Source of the DNA: Streptomyces sp. NRRL S-455
GTDB lineage: Bacteria; Actinomycetota; Actinomycetes; Streptomycetales; Streptomycetaceae
Direction of reading: 5' to 3'
Assembly: GCF_000717875.1 (NCBI RefSeq)
Contig: NZ_JOCT01000027.1
Span: 62,001-126,000, forward strand
Length of the DNA stretch: 64,000 bases
Shown: positions 26,505-34,769 of the stretch, piece after piece
Layout: each line of letters begins with the position of its first letter
Position numbering within the stretch: the first letter of the stretch is position 1
Program-made: the position numbers and the translations under genes
Notes under the pieces: model-generated
Database searches by the model: none
Told to the model about the DNA's origin: nothing
What the model saw: the letters and a program-made list of their open reading frames with translations, nothing else

Positions 26505-26792
26505 GTGACCGACCACCGCCTCGAAGGACCCGGCGAGAACGGTGACCCCATCCCGCGGGACATGCCGGACCAGCAGGCCGACGTCGGCGAGGACCCGTGG
26601 GAGGTCGCCCCGCGCTTCAAGGGCACCGCCAAGAAGGACAAGACGGACGAGCAGGACGAGGCCGAGGCCGGGTCCGGAGAGTCCGCCGACGACGTCCCCG
26701 ACACCGACGAGGCGGGGACGGGCAGGCAAGGGGCGCCGCGCCAGGGAGCGGTGCACCCGGAGCATCCGGTGCCGGACGAGCCGGCCGACTGA
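26505..26792 (+). CDS. Small acidic, probably disordered protein
   Basis: 95 residues from GTG 26505 with GAGGAG eight bases upstream. The sequence is dominated by Asp, Glu, Gly, Pro and Lys (KGTAKKDKTDEQDEAEAG, SADDVPDTDEAG) and has no cysteine or hydrophobic core, so it is likely unfolded. Proteins of this kind in Streptomyces are often stress-induced. A SigB-like promoter candidate lies upstream and a very strong terminator follows, which supports a single-gene transcript. Function unknown. Confidence 0.65.
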   Translation: MTDHRLEGPGENGDPIPRDMPDQQADVGEDPWEVAPRFKGTAKKDKTDEQDEAEAGSGESADDVPDTDEAGTGRQGAPRQGAVHPEHPVPDEPAD

Positions 26793-26820
26793 GCGCCCCC
26801 GGCGCGTCGGCTCCTTGAAC

Positions 26821-26865
26821 GCCGATGGCCGCAGCCGGCTGTGGGGGCCGGCTGCGGCCATCGGC
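26821..26865. terminator. Strong bidirectional hairpin terminator
   Basis: A perfect 19-base-pair stem (26821-26839 with 26847-26865, starting GCCGATGGCC) and a seven-base loop, between the convergent small-protein and epimerase genes. No T-tract follows, as is usual in Streptomyces. Confidence 0.9.
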
Positions 26866-26914
26866 CATGTGCGGGGGCGGCCGCCGTGCCGCTCAGGCGC
26901 GGTCGGCGGTGCGG

Positions 26915-27943
26915 TCAGCCCACCTTGCGTCCCCGCATCGGCGCCGTCCGCGCGCCTCCGCCCTGCTGGACACCCTCCAGGAACTCCTCCAGTACCGCCG
27001 TCGCCGTGTGCTCCGGCCGCCAGCCGAGCTCCCTGCCCGCCCGGGCGCAGTCCATCAGGGGCAGGCGCAGCACCGCGTCGAACAGGTGCGGGGACGCGGG
27101 CAGCAGGTGCAGGCCCCAGGCGGCGGCGATCGCCGAGCGGGCAGCGGTGCGCGGTACCCGAACCGGGCGTGCGCCGAGCATCTCACCCAGCAGCCGCGCG
27201 TCGACTGTCTCCCCGGCCGCCAGGTTGAAGGCGCCCCGGGCGTCGGAGTGCACGGCCAGCCGGTACGCGTCCGCCGCGTCGTCCGTGTGCAGGGCCTGCA
27301 TCCGCAGCCCCGGGATGTCGGGCAGGAAGGGCAGCAGCTCCGGGCGGGCCAGCGGGCCGGGCAGGAACCGGCCGCCGAAGATCCGGCGCTGCTCGCTCGC
27401 GGACTCCCACTTGAAGAGGAAGGCGGGCCGCATCCGCACCACCCGGGTCTCGGGGTGGTCGCGCTCGAACGTGTCCAGCGCGCGCTCCAGGTACGCCTTC
27501 TCCCGGCAGTACGCGGCGTCCGGCCAGCCGTGCGTCGGCCACGACTCGTCCACCGCCCGGTCCTTCGGGCCGGGCGAGTACGCCCCGACCGACGAGGCGT
27601 GCACCAGCGCCGGCACGCCCGCGGCGGCCACCGCCTCGAACACCCGGATGCTGCCCAGCACATTGGTGCGCCAGGTCGCCGCCGGGTCGTGCGTCGGCTG
27701 GAACGCCCACGCCAGATGCACCACCGCGTCGGCGTCCGCGAACCGTTCGGCCAGGTCCGGCTGCTCGGACGCCAGGTCCACCGCCGACCAGTCCGTCTTC
27801 GGCGGCGACCAGTCGGGGATCCGCCGGGCCAGGCCCAGGACGGAGGCGACCTCCGGGTCCTCCGAGAGGAGGCGCACCACGCTGGTGCCCACGTTGCCGG
27901 TGGCGCCCGTGACGACGATCCTCTTGCCCGCTGTGCTGCTCAC
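26915..27943 (-). CDS. NAD-dependent epimerase/dehydratase-family protein
   Basis: 342 residues, start GTG 27943 after GGAG. Extended short-chain dehydrogenase: the nucleotide loop VVTGATGNVGTSVV at residues 10-23, DADAVVHLAWAFQP, the HASSVGAYSPGP active-site serine region and the YCREK catalytic Tyr and Lys. The C-terminal substrate domain ends WRPEHTATAVLEEFLEG. It resembles the many actinobacterial sugar-nucleotide-epimerase-like proteins without a known substrate. It lies 53 bases downstream of the FUSC gene on the same strand and may be in its transcript. Confidence 0.87.
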   Translation of the reverse strand: MSSTAGKRIVVTGATGNVGTSVVRLLSEDPEVASVLGLARRIPDWSPPKTDWSAVDLASEQPDLAERFADADAVVHLAWAFQPTHDPAATWRTNVLGSIRVFEAVAAAGVPALVHASSVGAYSPGPKDRAVDESWPTHGWPDAAYCREKAYLERALDTFERDHPETRVVRMRPAFLFKWESASEQRRIFGGRFLPGPLARPELLPFLPDIPGLRMQALHTDDAADAYRLAVHSDARGAFNLAAGETVDARLLGEMLGARPVRVPRTAARSAIAAAWGLHLLPASPHLFDAVLRLPLMDCARAGRELGWRPEHTATAVLEEFLEGVQQGGGARTAPMRGRKVG

Positions 27944-27996
27944 CTTCGGCTCCTCTCCGTCGTGCCCGTCCTCGGGAGTCGACCGAGTACCCGGTT

Positions 27997-29511
27997 TCAC
28001 CGGTCCCCGTGGTCGGGGACGACCTCGGCCCACAGGTTCTCGGCCTGGAGCAGCAGGGTGCCGAGAACCGCCGTGTGGGTGGCCCCCTGCCCGGCGTGCT
28101 CGCGGAGCCTCTCCTGCAGTCGCTCGTGCAGCCGCCGCATCTTCTCGTCCATCTCGCCGTCCATGCAGGGGTCCACGCTGTCGTTGAGCAGGCGATCGGA
28201 CTCCGTGTGGCAGGCCTGCCCGATCAGGTGCAGCATGTCCGCGTACGCGCGAAGGGCCGGACCGTCGGGCGGTGCGGGCGTCCGCTTGTCGTCCACCGCC
28301 ACCGCCAGGGCCCGGGTCAGGGCGGTGACGTGCCCGGTGACCCGGCTCAGGCGTTCGTCCTCGTCCTGAGGCGGAAGCGGCGTCTGCGGAACGCGTTGCA
28401 GGGCGCGCAGCGGTCCGTAGGTCAGGCGCAGGCTCTCCTGGCTCCAGCGACGTGCCGAGCGCAGCGACTCCAGGCAGCGCTCCAGCCGGGCCGAGGCGCT
28501 CAGCCAGCCGGCGGCGGTCTGCGCGTCCCACTCGCCCTCGCGCAGGTCACCGGCGACGGTGCCCAGGACGTCGCCCGCCTCCCTGGCGAGGGCAGCCAGG
28601 TTCTCCCGGACGTCGCGCAGGTGAACCGGCGGCAGGACCAGCGCGTTGACGGCCACGCCGATGGCCGCGCCCAGGGCCGCCTGCCCGACCCGGTGCCCGA
28701 CGGAGGACATGGTGACCGAACCGGCGGTGAGGGTGAACAGCGCCGTGGTCGCCGCGTAGATGCCCTGGTCGCCGAAGCGGCGCCAGTTCGCGAGCAGCAT
28801 CAGCACCGGGACGGAGAGGGCCAGCGCGCCCGTCGTGTCACCGGTGACGGCCTCCGCCGCCGAGGCCAGCACGGTGCCGACGCAGATCGCCCCGAACTGC
28901 CGCGCCCCCGTCAGCAGCGAGCTGTAGACGGTGGCCTGCACCAGCACCAGCGCCACCCACGGCGCCATCAGCGCCAGCGGGTCGCCCATCCAGACGCCGC
29001 CCACCAGCCAGGCGAGCACCGCCGCGGCGGCGGCCTTCAGCGACTGGACGACCAGGTCCCGTTCCCGCCCGGGCCTCCGCCAGACGGCCCGGGCGGCCTC
29101 CCCGACGCTCCGCGCCTCGCGCCGCACGGCATCCATCGGCCGCGCCGAGCGGACTCCCTGCGCGAGCCCATTCATGCGCTCGCGCATCCCTTCGGCTCCC
29201 GTCCGGCCGTACGCCGCCCTGTCGGACCGGGTTCCGTTCACCGTACGGCTGCCCGTCGGCTTGTCGGATCGCGTGTCGTTCGTCGCGCGGCTGCCCGCCT
29301 TCCCGTCGGACCGGGTCCCGCTCCTCGTCCGGCCGTCTGCCGCTTGGTCAGGCCCCGCACCTCTCGCCGTCCGGCCGTCCGCCGTCTCGTCGGGGCTGGT
29401 CCGGGCCGTTCGCCCGGCCGGGTGGGTGCCGTCGGCCGCCGTCTCCTCGTCCATGCGTCGGCTGAACACCCGAGCCGTCGTTCGCCGGACCACCCTCGTC
29501 ACACGCGTCAT
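27997..29511 (-). CDS. FUSC-family membrane protein with repetitive N-terminal extension
   Basis: 504 residues. After a 20-residue start comes a hydrophilic stretch (about 25-108) of degenerate 13-15-residue repeats rich in Arg, Ser, Thr, Asp and Gly. Then follows a FUSC membrane domain (AAAAAVLAWLVGGVWMG, WVALVLVQATVYSSLL, AICVGTVLASAAEAV, LALSVPVLMLLANW, ATTALFTLTAG, ALGAAIGVAVNALVLPP) and a soluble helical C-terminus. It is paralogous to 18664-19917. ATG 29511 has only a weak ribosome-binding site and a shorter start past the repeats cannot be ruled out. Probably an efflux component; substrate unknown. Confidence 0.83.
   Translation of the reverse strand: MTRVTRVVRRTTARVFSRRMDEETAADGTHPAGRTARTSPDETADGRTARGAGPDQAADGRTRSGTRSDGKAGSRATNDTRSDKPTGSRTVNGTRSDRAAYGRTGAEGMRERMNGLAQGVRSARPMDAVRREARSVGEAARAVWRRPGRERDLVVQSLKAAAAAVLAWLVGGVWMGDPLALMAPWVALVLVQATVYSSLLTGARQFGAICVGTVLASAAEAVTGDTTGALALSVPVLMLLANWRRFGDQGIYAATTALFTLTAGSVTMSSVGHRVGQAALGAAIGVAVNALVLPPVHLRDVRENLAALAREAGDVLGTVAGDLREGEWDAQTAAGWLSASARLERCLESLRSARRWSQESLRLTYGPLRALQRVPQTPLPPQDEDERLSRVTGHVTALTRALAVAVDDKRTPAPPDGPALRAYADMLHLIGQACHTESDRLLNDSVDPCMDGEMDEKMRRLHERLQERLREHAGQGATHTAVLGTLLLQAENLWAEVVPDHGDR
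29188..29397 (-). repeat. Degenerate tandem repeat inside the FUSC gene
   Basis: Encodes residues 39-108 as five units of about 14 residues: SPDETADGRTARGAG, PDQAADGRTRSGT, RSDGKAGSRATNDT, RSDKPTGSRTVNGT, RSDRAAYGRTGAEG. The DNA repeats around GTCGGACCGGGT-like and GTACGGCTGCCCG-like blocks. Confidence 0.65.
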
Positions 29512-29551
29512 CCGCTGCGAGTATCCGCGTGACCGGGGGTTTCACTCCGGC

Positions 29552-30217
29552 TCATGCCAGTGGGCTGTCACACAGCGACGACAGGAGGTGCGCGGGATCC
29601 GCGTACACCGCGTCCGCGCCGGACTTCTCCAGGTCGGTGCGCGGAATGCCGCCGCACAGGACGCCCACACAGCGCACTCCGGCACGGCTGCCCGCCCGCA
29701 TGTCCCACACGGTGTCGCCGACGAAGACCGCCCGCTCCGCCGGCACCCCGGCCAGCTCCAGGGCGTGTTCGACCGGCTCGGGCGCGGGCTTGCCCGCGTC
29801 GACGTCGTCGGCGCTGGCCGTGGCGGTGATGGCGTCGTCCGCGTCGATCGCCCGGCGCAACGCGCTCAGCTCCGGGCCGCCCGCCGAGGTGGCCAGCACC
29901 ACCGCCCAGCCGTCGCGGTGCAGACGGCGCAGCAGCGGCCCGGCATCCGGCAGCGGTGGCAGCCGGTCGAAGTACTGCCCGTACAGCGCCTTGTGCCCGG
30001 CGCTGATGTCGGCGTCCTGGCCGGTGTCGCGGTCGTCGCCCAGCAGATGGGCCACGAGGTCGGTGGACGGCAGGCCCACGGCCCGGTGGATGGCGTGCAT
30101 CGGCACGTCGTGACCGGCCTGCCGGAAGGCCTCCCACCACGCCACGACATGCAGGTGGTTGGTGTCGACCAGCGTGCCGTCGACGTCGAACACGGCCGCC
30201 CGTTCCGCTTGTGCCAT
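29552..30217 (-). CDS. HAD-family phosphatase
   Basis: 221 residues with all HAD motifs: I FDVDGTLVDTN (Asp nucleophile and acid/base at 10 and 12), II LATSAGG (Ser), III the Lys in AGKPAPEP, and IV VFVGDTVWDM. The cap domain between motifs I and II is of the phosphoglycolate phosphatase/beta-phosphoglucomutase type. The sequence alone does not tell the substrate. It lies 42 bases downstream of the PHP gene on the same strand and probably forms a two-gene unit with it. Confidence 0.9.
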   Translation of the reverse strand: MAQAERAAVFDVDGTLVDTNHLHVVAWWEAFRQAGHDVPMHAIHRAVGLPSTDLVAHLLGDDRDTGQDADISAGHKALYGQYFDRLPPLPDAGPLLRRLHRDGWAVVLATSAGGPELSALRRAIDADDAITATASADDVDAGKPAPEPVEHALELAGVPAERAVFVGDTVWDMRAGSRAGVRCVGVLCGGIPRTDLEKSGADAVYADPAHLLSSLCDSPLA

Positions 30218-30259
30218 GCGTGCGATCCCTTTCTCTCTGCGGTCCGCCCGGGTACCACC

Positions 30260-31300
30260 TCAGCCGCCGGTCACGCCGGACGGCACCCGCCGCTCGTGGG
30301 TCCAGGCCAGCAGCTCAGGGAGGGACCACGTGGTCACCACCCGCTCGGGCGGCACCCCGCACTCCTGTGCCCGCGCGCAACCGTTGATCTGCCAGTCCAG
30401 CTGCCCCGGCGCGTGCGCGTCGGTGTCGACGGCGAACAGCACACCCGCGTCCACGGCCCGGCGCAGCAGCCGCCGCGGCGGGTCGAGCCGCTCCGGCCGG
30501 CTGTTGATCTCCAGGGCCGTGCCCGTCTCCGCGCACGCCGCGAACACCTCGTCCGCGTCGAACTCCGACTCGGGCCGTCCCCGCCCGGTCAGCAGCCGGC
30601 CCGTGCAGTGCCCGAGCACGTCGGAGTGCGGATCGCGGACGGCCGCCACCATCCGGCGGGTCATCGAACGGGCGTCCATGCGCAGCTTGGAATGGACGGA
30701 CACCACCACGACGTCGAGCCGCTCCAGCAGCTCCGGCTCCTGGTCGAGCGAGCCGTCCTCGAGGATGTCGCACTCGATACCGGTCAGCAGCCGGAACGGC
30801 GCCCAGGTCTCGTTCAGCTCCGCGACCACGTCCAGCTGCTCCCGCAGCCGCTCGGGGCTCAGCCCGCGCGCCACCGTCAGCCGCGGCGAGTGGTCGGTCA
30901 GCGCCGCCCACTCGTGGCCCAGTGCCGCCGCGGCCCGGCCCATCTCCTCGATCGGGCTGCCGCCGTCCGACCAGTCGGAGTGCAGATGGCAGTCCCCGCG
31001 CAGCAGCGCCCGCAGCTCCTGGCCACCCCGCACGGCCGGCTGCTCGTGCGTCTCGCCCTCCAGCTTCTCCAGATAGCCCGGCACCTGCCCGGCCAGCGCC
31101 TCACGCGCCACCTGCGCGGTTTTCGGGCCGACGCCCTTCAGCTTCTCCAGCGAACCGTCCGCCGCCCGCTGCCGCACCTCGTCCTCGCCCAGCTCCCGCA
31201 GCACCCGCGACGCCGTGCGGAAGGCGCGCACGCGGTACGTGGGCGCCAGGGACCGCTCCAGCAGGAAGGCGATCCGGTCCAGTGCCTCGACGGGATCCAT
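30260..31300 (-). CDS. PHP-domain phosphoesterase with N-terminal helix-hairpin-helix region
   Basis: 346 residues from ATG 31300 (GGAGG ten bases upstream). The first 85 residues (DRIAFLLERSL, FRTASRVLREL, LKGVGPKTAQVAREAL) resemble the DNA-binding 8-kDa/HhH part of X-family polymerases. The PHP metal centre follows: GDCHLHSDWSDGG, ALTDHSPRL, GIECDIL, VVSVHS, DVLGHCTGR and DTDAHAPGQLDW. The polymerase palm domain of full PolX is missing. This suggests a nuclease or phosphatase acting on DNA ends, or a histidinol-phosphatase-like enzyme. The gene is divergent from the SigB-type SDR gene. Confidence 0.86.
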   Translation of the reverse strand: MDPVEALDRIAFLLERSLAPTYRVRAFRTASRVLRELGEDEVRQRAADGSLEKLKGVGPKTAQVAREALAGQVPGYLEKLEGETHEQPAVRGGQELRALLRGDCHLHSDWSDGGSPIEEMGRAAAALGHEWAALTDHSPRLTVARGLSPERLREQLDVVAELNETWAPFRLLTGIECDILEDGSLDQEPELLERLDVVVVSVHSKLRMDARSMTRRMVAAVRDPHSDVLGHCTGRLLTGRGRPESEFDADEVFAACAETGTALEINSRPERLDPPRRLLRRAVDAGVLFAVDTDAHAPGQLDWQINGCARAQECGVPPERVVTTWSLPELLAWTHERRVPSGVTGG

Positions 31301-31360
31301 CGCCACCTCCACCTCAAGGGTTCCCCAGCCCCCGCCCGGCCGCACGACGCACGGGCGGCG

Positions 31361-31385
31361 GTTTGCCCGGTACACACCCGGGTAC
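31361..31385 (+). promoter_or_regulatory. SigB-type general stress promoter
   Basis: GTTT (31361-31364), 15-base spacer, GGGTAC (31380-31385): a full match to the SigB/SigH-family pattern GTTT-N14-16-GGGTA(C/T). It lies 41 bases before the SDR start. Confidence 0.65.
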
Positions 31386-31426
31386 TGCGATGCCTCGTCC
31401 CCACCGCTTCGCCGAGGAGGCCTGTC

Positions 31427-32236
31427 ATGTCCGCTCCCAGCGCGCCCCGCAGCAAGGTCGCCGTGATCACCGGAGCCGACTCCGGCATCGGCAGGGCAAC
31501 CGCCGTACGCCTCGCCGAGGCGGGCATGGACGTCGGCATCACCTGGCACAGCGACCAGAAGGGAGCCGAGGAGACGGCCGACGAGGTCCGGGCGCACGGG
31601 CGGCGGGCCGAGGTCGCCCGGATGGACCTCACCCGGCTGCCCGACGCCGCGGACACCGTGGACGAGCTGTGCGAGCGCCTCGGCCGCATCGACGTGCTGG
31701 TCAACAACGCCGGCACCGGCACCATGACGCCGTTCCTCGACCTGGAGCTGTCCGACGTGCGTGAGGTCCTGGACGTCGATCTCGTCGGGCCGTTCCTGTG
31801 CGGACAGAAGGCGGCCCGGCGGATGATCGGGCAGGGCGACGGCGGGCGGATCGTCAACGTGACGTCCGTCCACGAGCACCAGCCGCGCGTGGGAGCCGCG
31901 CCGTACTGCGCAGCCAAGGGCGGTCTCGGACTGCTCACCCAGGTGATGGCGCTCGAACTCGCCGAGTACCGCATCACGGTCAACGCCGTCGCGCCCGGTG
32001 AGATCTCCACGCCCATGACCGGTCAGGAGGACACCGACCCGCACACCGAGAGCCGTCCCGGAGTGCCGCTGGGACGGCCCGGCGACGCCCGCGAGGTCGC
32101 CGCCGTCATCGCCTTCCTCGCCGGCTCGGACGCCTCCTACGTCACCGGCGCCTCCTGGAGCGTGGACGGCGGCATGCTCCGCATGGGCCCGCAGGCCGGC
32201 TCGCACCTGACGGGCGACGACTGGCGCCGCCCCTGA
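31427..32236 (+). CDS. Short-chain dehydrogenase (glucose-dehydrogenase-like stress protein)
   Basis: 269 residues, ATG with GAGGAGG upstream. The nucleotide loop is TGADSGIGRATA, with NNAG, the catalytic Ser in VNVTSVHEH, YCAAKGG (Tyr/Lys), and the C-terminal signature VTGASWSVDGGM. The closest types are glucose-1-dehydrogenase-like SDRs and Bacillus general stress proteins of the YdaD class. That fits the SigB-type promoter at 31361. Expected to reduce or oxidise a sugar or aldehyde with NADP; substrate unknown. Confidence 0.9.
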   Translation: MSAPSAPRSKVAVITGADSGIGRATAVRLAEAGMDVGITWHSDQKGAEETADEVRAHGRRAEVARMDLTRLPDAADTVDELCERLGRIDVLVNNAGTGTMTPFLDLELSDVREVLDVDLVGPFLCGQKAARRMIGQGDGGRIVNVTSVHEHQPRVGAAPYCAAKGGLGLLTQVMALELAEYRITVNAVAPGEISTPMTGQEDTDPHTESRPGVPLGRPGDAREVAAVIAFLAGSDASYVTGASWSVDGGMLRMGPQAGSHLTGDDWRRP

Positions 32237-32396
32237 GCGCATGCTCATGGAACTGCGCGGCAGGCCCTGCGAGCGGCACGGATCCCGCCGCGTCCGGGTG
32301 GGGCTGCCGTCGGCCGGCGAAGGCCTGGTCGGAGTCCGATCTGCTCGCCGGTGGCTGAGAGCCGCGCCGCCGCCGATTGCGCTCTACGCTCGATGC

Positions 32397-32633
32397 ATGA
32401 CCGAAATCGCGAGCCCGCACATACCCCATCCGCGGATCCTGGTGCTCGGGGTGCAGCCGGGCACACCGCCGTTCAGGATCGTGGAGATCGACGGCCGGGT
32501 GGTCGGGGAGGCCAGGGCCATCACCGACGTACTGGCGGCCGCCGCCGCGTTCGGCATCACGGTCCACGACCTGGACGATCCGGACGTGGTCCGCTGGGTG
32601 GGCGGGGACAAGTTCACCTGGACGCCGCACTAG
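32397..32633 (+). CDS. Small conserved-looking hypothetical protein
   Basis: 78 residues from ATG 32397. It alternates hydrophobic strands and short helices (RILVLGVQPGTPPFRIVEIDG, ITDVLAAAAAFGITVHDLDD, VVRWVGGDKFTW) and looks like a compact alpha/beta fold. No family is recognised. A -10-like TACGCT ends eight bases before the start and there is no ribosome-binding site, so it may be leaderless. The end overlaps the convergent VanZ gene by four bases. Confidence 0.6.
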   Translation: MTEIASPHIPHPRILVLGVQPGTPPFRIVEIDGRVVGEARAITDVLAAAAAFGITVHDLDDPDVVRWVGGDKFTWTPH

Positions 32634-33175
32634 GGGATGTCCGCCGACGGCTTCTTCCCCGCCCGGGCGCCGCGGGGCCTGCGCGCGTGCACCGCTCGGC
32701 TCAGCCGGCGGCCCAGGAGCAGGTAGCCGATGAGCGCGCCGGAGGTGTTGAGGATGACGTCGTCGATGTCGAAGGCGCGGCCCGTGACCAGGGCGCCCTG
32801 GGCGAACTCCACCAAGAGCATCACGACGGCCGTCAGCAGCAGCACCCGCAGGATGCCGCGGGTGCGCGGGGCGACGACGGGCACCAGGACACCGAAGGGG
32901 ATGCCCAGCAGGATGTTCCCGCCGATCTGCCGGACGGCGTCACGCAGCTCCGGCTGGTCGAGATAGGCCTTCAGGGAACGCCCCGGATGCAGGTTGGTGT
33001 GGGTCAGCGCCTCCGACGCGGGCGACGGCTGCAGGGTCAGCCGCGCCAGCACCACGGCGAACGCGACCATGAACGTGAAGGCGCACACCATCGCCAGCAG
33101 CCGGAGCAACAGCGGCAGCGGGCGCCGCTCACTTCCGGAGTCCGCGGTACGGAGACGTGAGGCTGCACCGGCCAT
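32630..33175 (-). CDS. VanZ-family membrane protein
   Basis: 181 residues from ATG 33175, which has GGAGG five bases upstream; GTG 33187 is in frame but less well placed. Four hydrophobic segments (LRLLAMVCAFTFMVAFAVVL, IGGNILLGIPFGVLVPVV, VLLLTAVVMLLVEFAQGAL, ILNTSGALIGYLLLGRRL) with the motif NILLGIPFG...ELAQ-like and DIDDVILNTSGALIGY are diagnostic of VanZ. Members occur outside vancomycin clusters with roles in cell-envelope stress. No resistance genes are nearby. Confidence 0.87.
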   Translation of the reverse strand: MAGAASRLRTADSGSERRPLPLLLRLLAMVCAFTFMVAFAVVLARLTLQPSPASEALTHTNLHPGRSLKAYLDQPELRDAVRQIGGNILLGIPFGVLVPVVAPRTRGILRVLLLTAVVMLLVEFAQGALVTGRAFDIDDVILNTSGALIGYLLLGRRLSRAVHARRPRGARAGKKPSADIP

Positions 33176-33372
33176 TCGGTCCTCCACTCTTCAACTTCCC
33201 TGCGTGACAGGGCGGTTACCCGCAGACGCGACGACGATGCCGCCCGGCCCGCGGCGACGCCGCCGCCGCGGACCGTTCCAGCCACTGTTTCCCCGGGTTC
33301 CGCCGGGCACTCCACGCTCCGGCCGCCGCGCGCCGTCACGTCCCGCGGCCGGGAGGCCTCGCCCGGAGCCCT

Positions 33373-33392
33373 CGGGAGCTGATCAGCTCCCG
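33373..33392. terminator. Palindrome over the DUF4230 stop codon
   Basis: CGGGAGCTGATCAGCTCCCG is a perfect 20-base palindrome; the DUF4230 stop (TGA at 33385-33383) lies in its centre. It can form a seven-base stem with a six-base loop and may act as terminator or mRNA end. Confidence 0.5.
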
Positions 33393-34045
33393 TACGAGAC
33401 GCGCACCTCCTTGAAGCCCAGGGAGCGCAGGAGACCTTCGAGCATGCCGGTGGTGTTGGACTCGGCGCGTGCGGTCAGCTCGCTCTCCTTCGCCGCGTCG
33501 CCGATGTGCCGTACCGCGAGTTTCTGCACGGCCTGCTCACCGTTCGGGTTGTCCGAGAACAGGTCGCCGAGGCGGTCGAAGAGCCCGCGCTGCTTGGAGA
33601 CGGCGTAGGAGCGGTCGGGGTCGAGGGCCGGCTTGCCCAGTTGGGCGTGGGGCAGCCGGAGCGTGGCGGACGTGCGGTCGCCGTTGACGCGCACGTCGTT
33701 CTCGCCCACCTTGCCCAGGTCGACGTAGGCGTCGACGGTGCCCGCGCCGACGTACAGGGTGCGGGTGCCGCGGATCGCGTCGGGCAGGAACCTGGCGTCC
33801 TTCTCCAGGTCCACGACGACCTGGAAGTTGCCGGAGGCGGCGTCGTAGCGGCTGATGTCCTGGATGGACTTCAGCAGTGCGGGACCGGACCGGTCGTGCG
33901 TGTCGGTGCCGAACAGGTCCTTCAGGCCCGGGATCACGCTCAGCCGGATCCCGGCGAAGAACACGACCAGTACCAGTACGAGCGCGGCCACCACCTTGGC
34001 CCAGCCGGGCATGCGCCTGGGGAGGCGCTTGACGGGAGTCGTCAT
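33383..34045 (-). CDS. DUF4230 membrane-anchored protein
   Basis: 220 residues. One N-terminal membrane helix (VVAALVLVLVVFFAGIRLSVI, about 18-38) after a basic start (KRLPRRMPGW), then a DUF4230 domain (LLKSIQDISRYDAASGNFQVVVDLEK, LYVGAGTVDAYVDLGKV, GFKEVRVSY), so the bulk is outside the membrane. AAGGAGG precedes the ATG by eight bases. Function unknown; DUF4230 proteins are widespread in Gram-positives. It is transcribed toward VanZ with a 207-base gap. Confidence 0.85.
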   Translation of the reverse strand: MTTPVKRLPRRMPGWAKVVAALVLVLVVFFAGIRLSVIPGLKDLFGTDTHDRSGPALLKSIQDISRYDAASGNFQVVVDLEKDARFLPDAIRGTRTLYVGAGTVDAYVDLGKVGENDVRVNGDRTSATLRLPHAQLGKPALDPDRSYAVSKQRGLFDRLGDLFSDNPNGEQAVQKLAVRHIGDAAKESELTARAESNTTGMLEGLLRSLGFKEVRVSYGS

Positions 34046-34181
34046 GCGACGGCCCTCCTTCCTACTGACCGGATGCCCGCCAAAGCCCCTGCCAGACCGC
34101 CCTGTTGAGGACCGGACGACTTAGCCGGTAGCGCGGTGGGCGCACGCGGACAGGGCAGCACCGGGAGCCCGGTACGCCGCG

Positions 34182-34664
34182 TCACAGCGAGCCGGACGTC
34201 GCCTCCGGCTGCTCCAGCGCCGCGTCCAGAGTCGGCTGCGGGGGCAGCAGCCGGGACAGGCCGGTGATGCGCAGCACGCGGAGCGTCAGGGGATGGGCGC
34301 AGACGAGAAGCAGCTGCCCCTCCCGGTCGAGCACCCGGCTCCTGGCCCGGTACAGCAGCCGCAGGCCCGAGCAGTCGAAGAACTCGATCCGGCTGAGGTC
34401 GATCACGACCCGGGCGGCGGGGCGGTTGGTCTCCCGGTCCAGGTGCGGGGCGATCTCCGTGGCCGCCGCGATGTCGATCTCGCCGCGGAACTCCAGCACC
34501 GTGTGCCCCCGTTCCTGGCGGACGCGCAGATGCCGGGTGAGCGGTGCAGGTTCCTGCCGCACGACGAGATCGCCTCCAGCCTGCTCCGTGCATGGGGAGG
34601 GGCCGCGGTCCTCAAAACCGTTCCCCGCCCCGCAAGTTACCCCCGAACGGATGAATTTCAGCAT
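34182..34664 (-). CDS. STAS-domain anti-sigma factor antagonist
   Basis: Up to 160 residues. The STAS domain has FRGEIDIAAATEIAPHL, VVIDLSRIEFFDCSGLRLL (the Ser of DCSG is the usual phosphorylation site) and a C-terminal helix. It belongs to the SpoIIAA/RsbV-like switch proteins that free sigma factors from kinases. ATG 34664 has no ribosome-binding site. GTG 34562 has GGAGG ten bases upstream and would give a 126-residue protein more typical of the family; I list the longer frame as an upper bound. The sigma partner is not in the window. Confidence 0.83.
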   Translation of the reverse strand: MLKFIRSGVTCGAGNGFEDRGPSPCTEQAGGDLVVRQEPAPLTRHLRVRQERGHTVLEFRGEIDIAAATEIAPHLDRETNRPAARVVIDLSRIEFFDCSGLRLLYRARSRVLDREGQLLLVCAHPLTLRVLRITGLSRLLPPQPTLDAALEQPEATSGSL

Positions 34665-34769
34665 GTTCGATTGACATATGTCTTTGAATTGCGGCCGAGT
34701 TGGCCGAGGTTCGCGCCGGGGTGTGCGCGGGGGCGAGCGCGGGCGCGCTTCCAGGCGCGCGGCCCCGGT

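Noticed and set aside
28931..32236. Long plus-strand frame of over 1,000 codons
   Set aside because: Only its last 269 codons (the SDR from 31427) are real; the upstream part is antisense to FUSC, HAD and PHP genes.
32630..33175. Vancomycin resistance locus
   Set aside because: VanZ family membership alone; no vanHAX or vanRS genes present.
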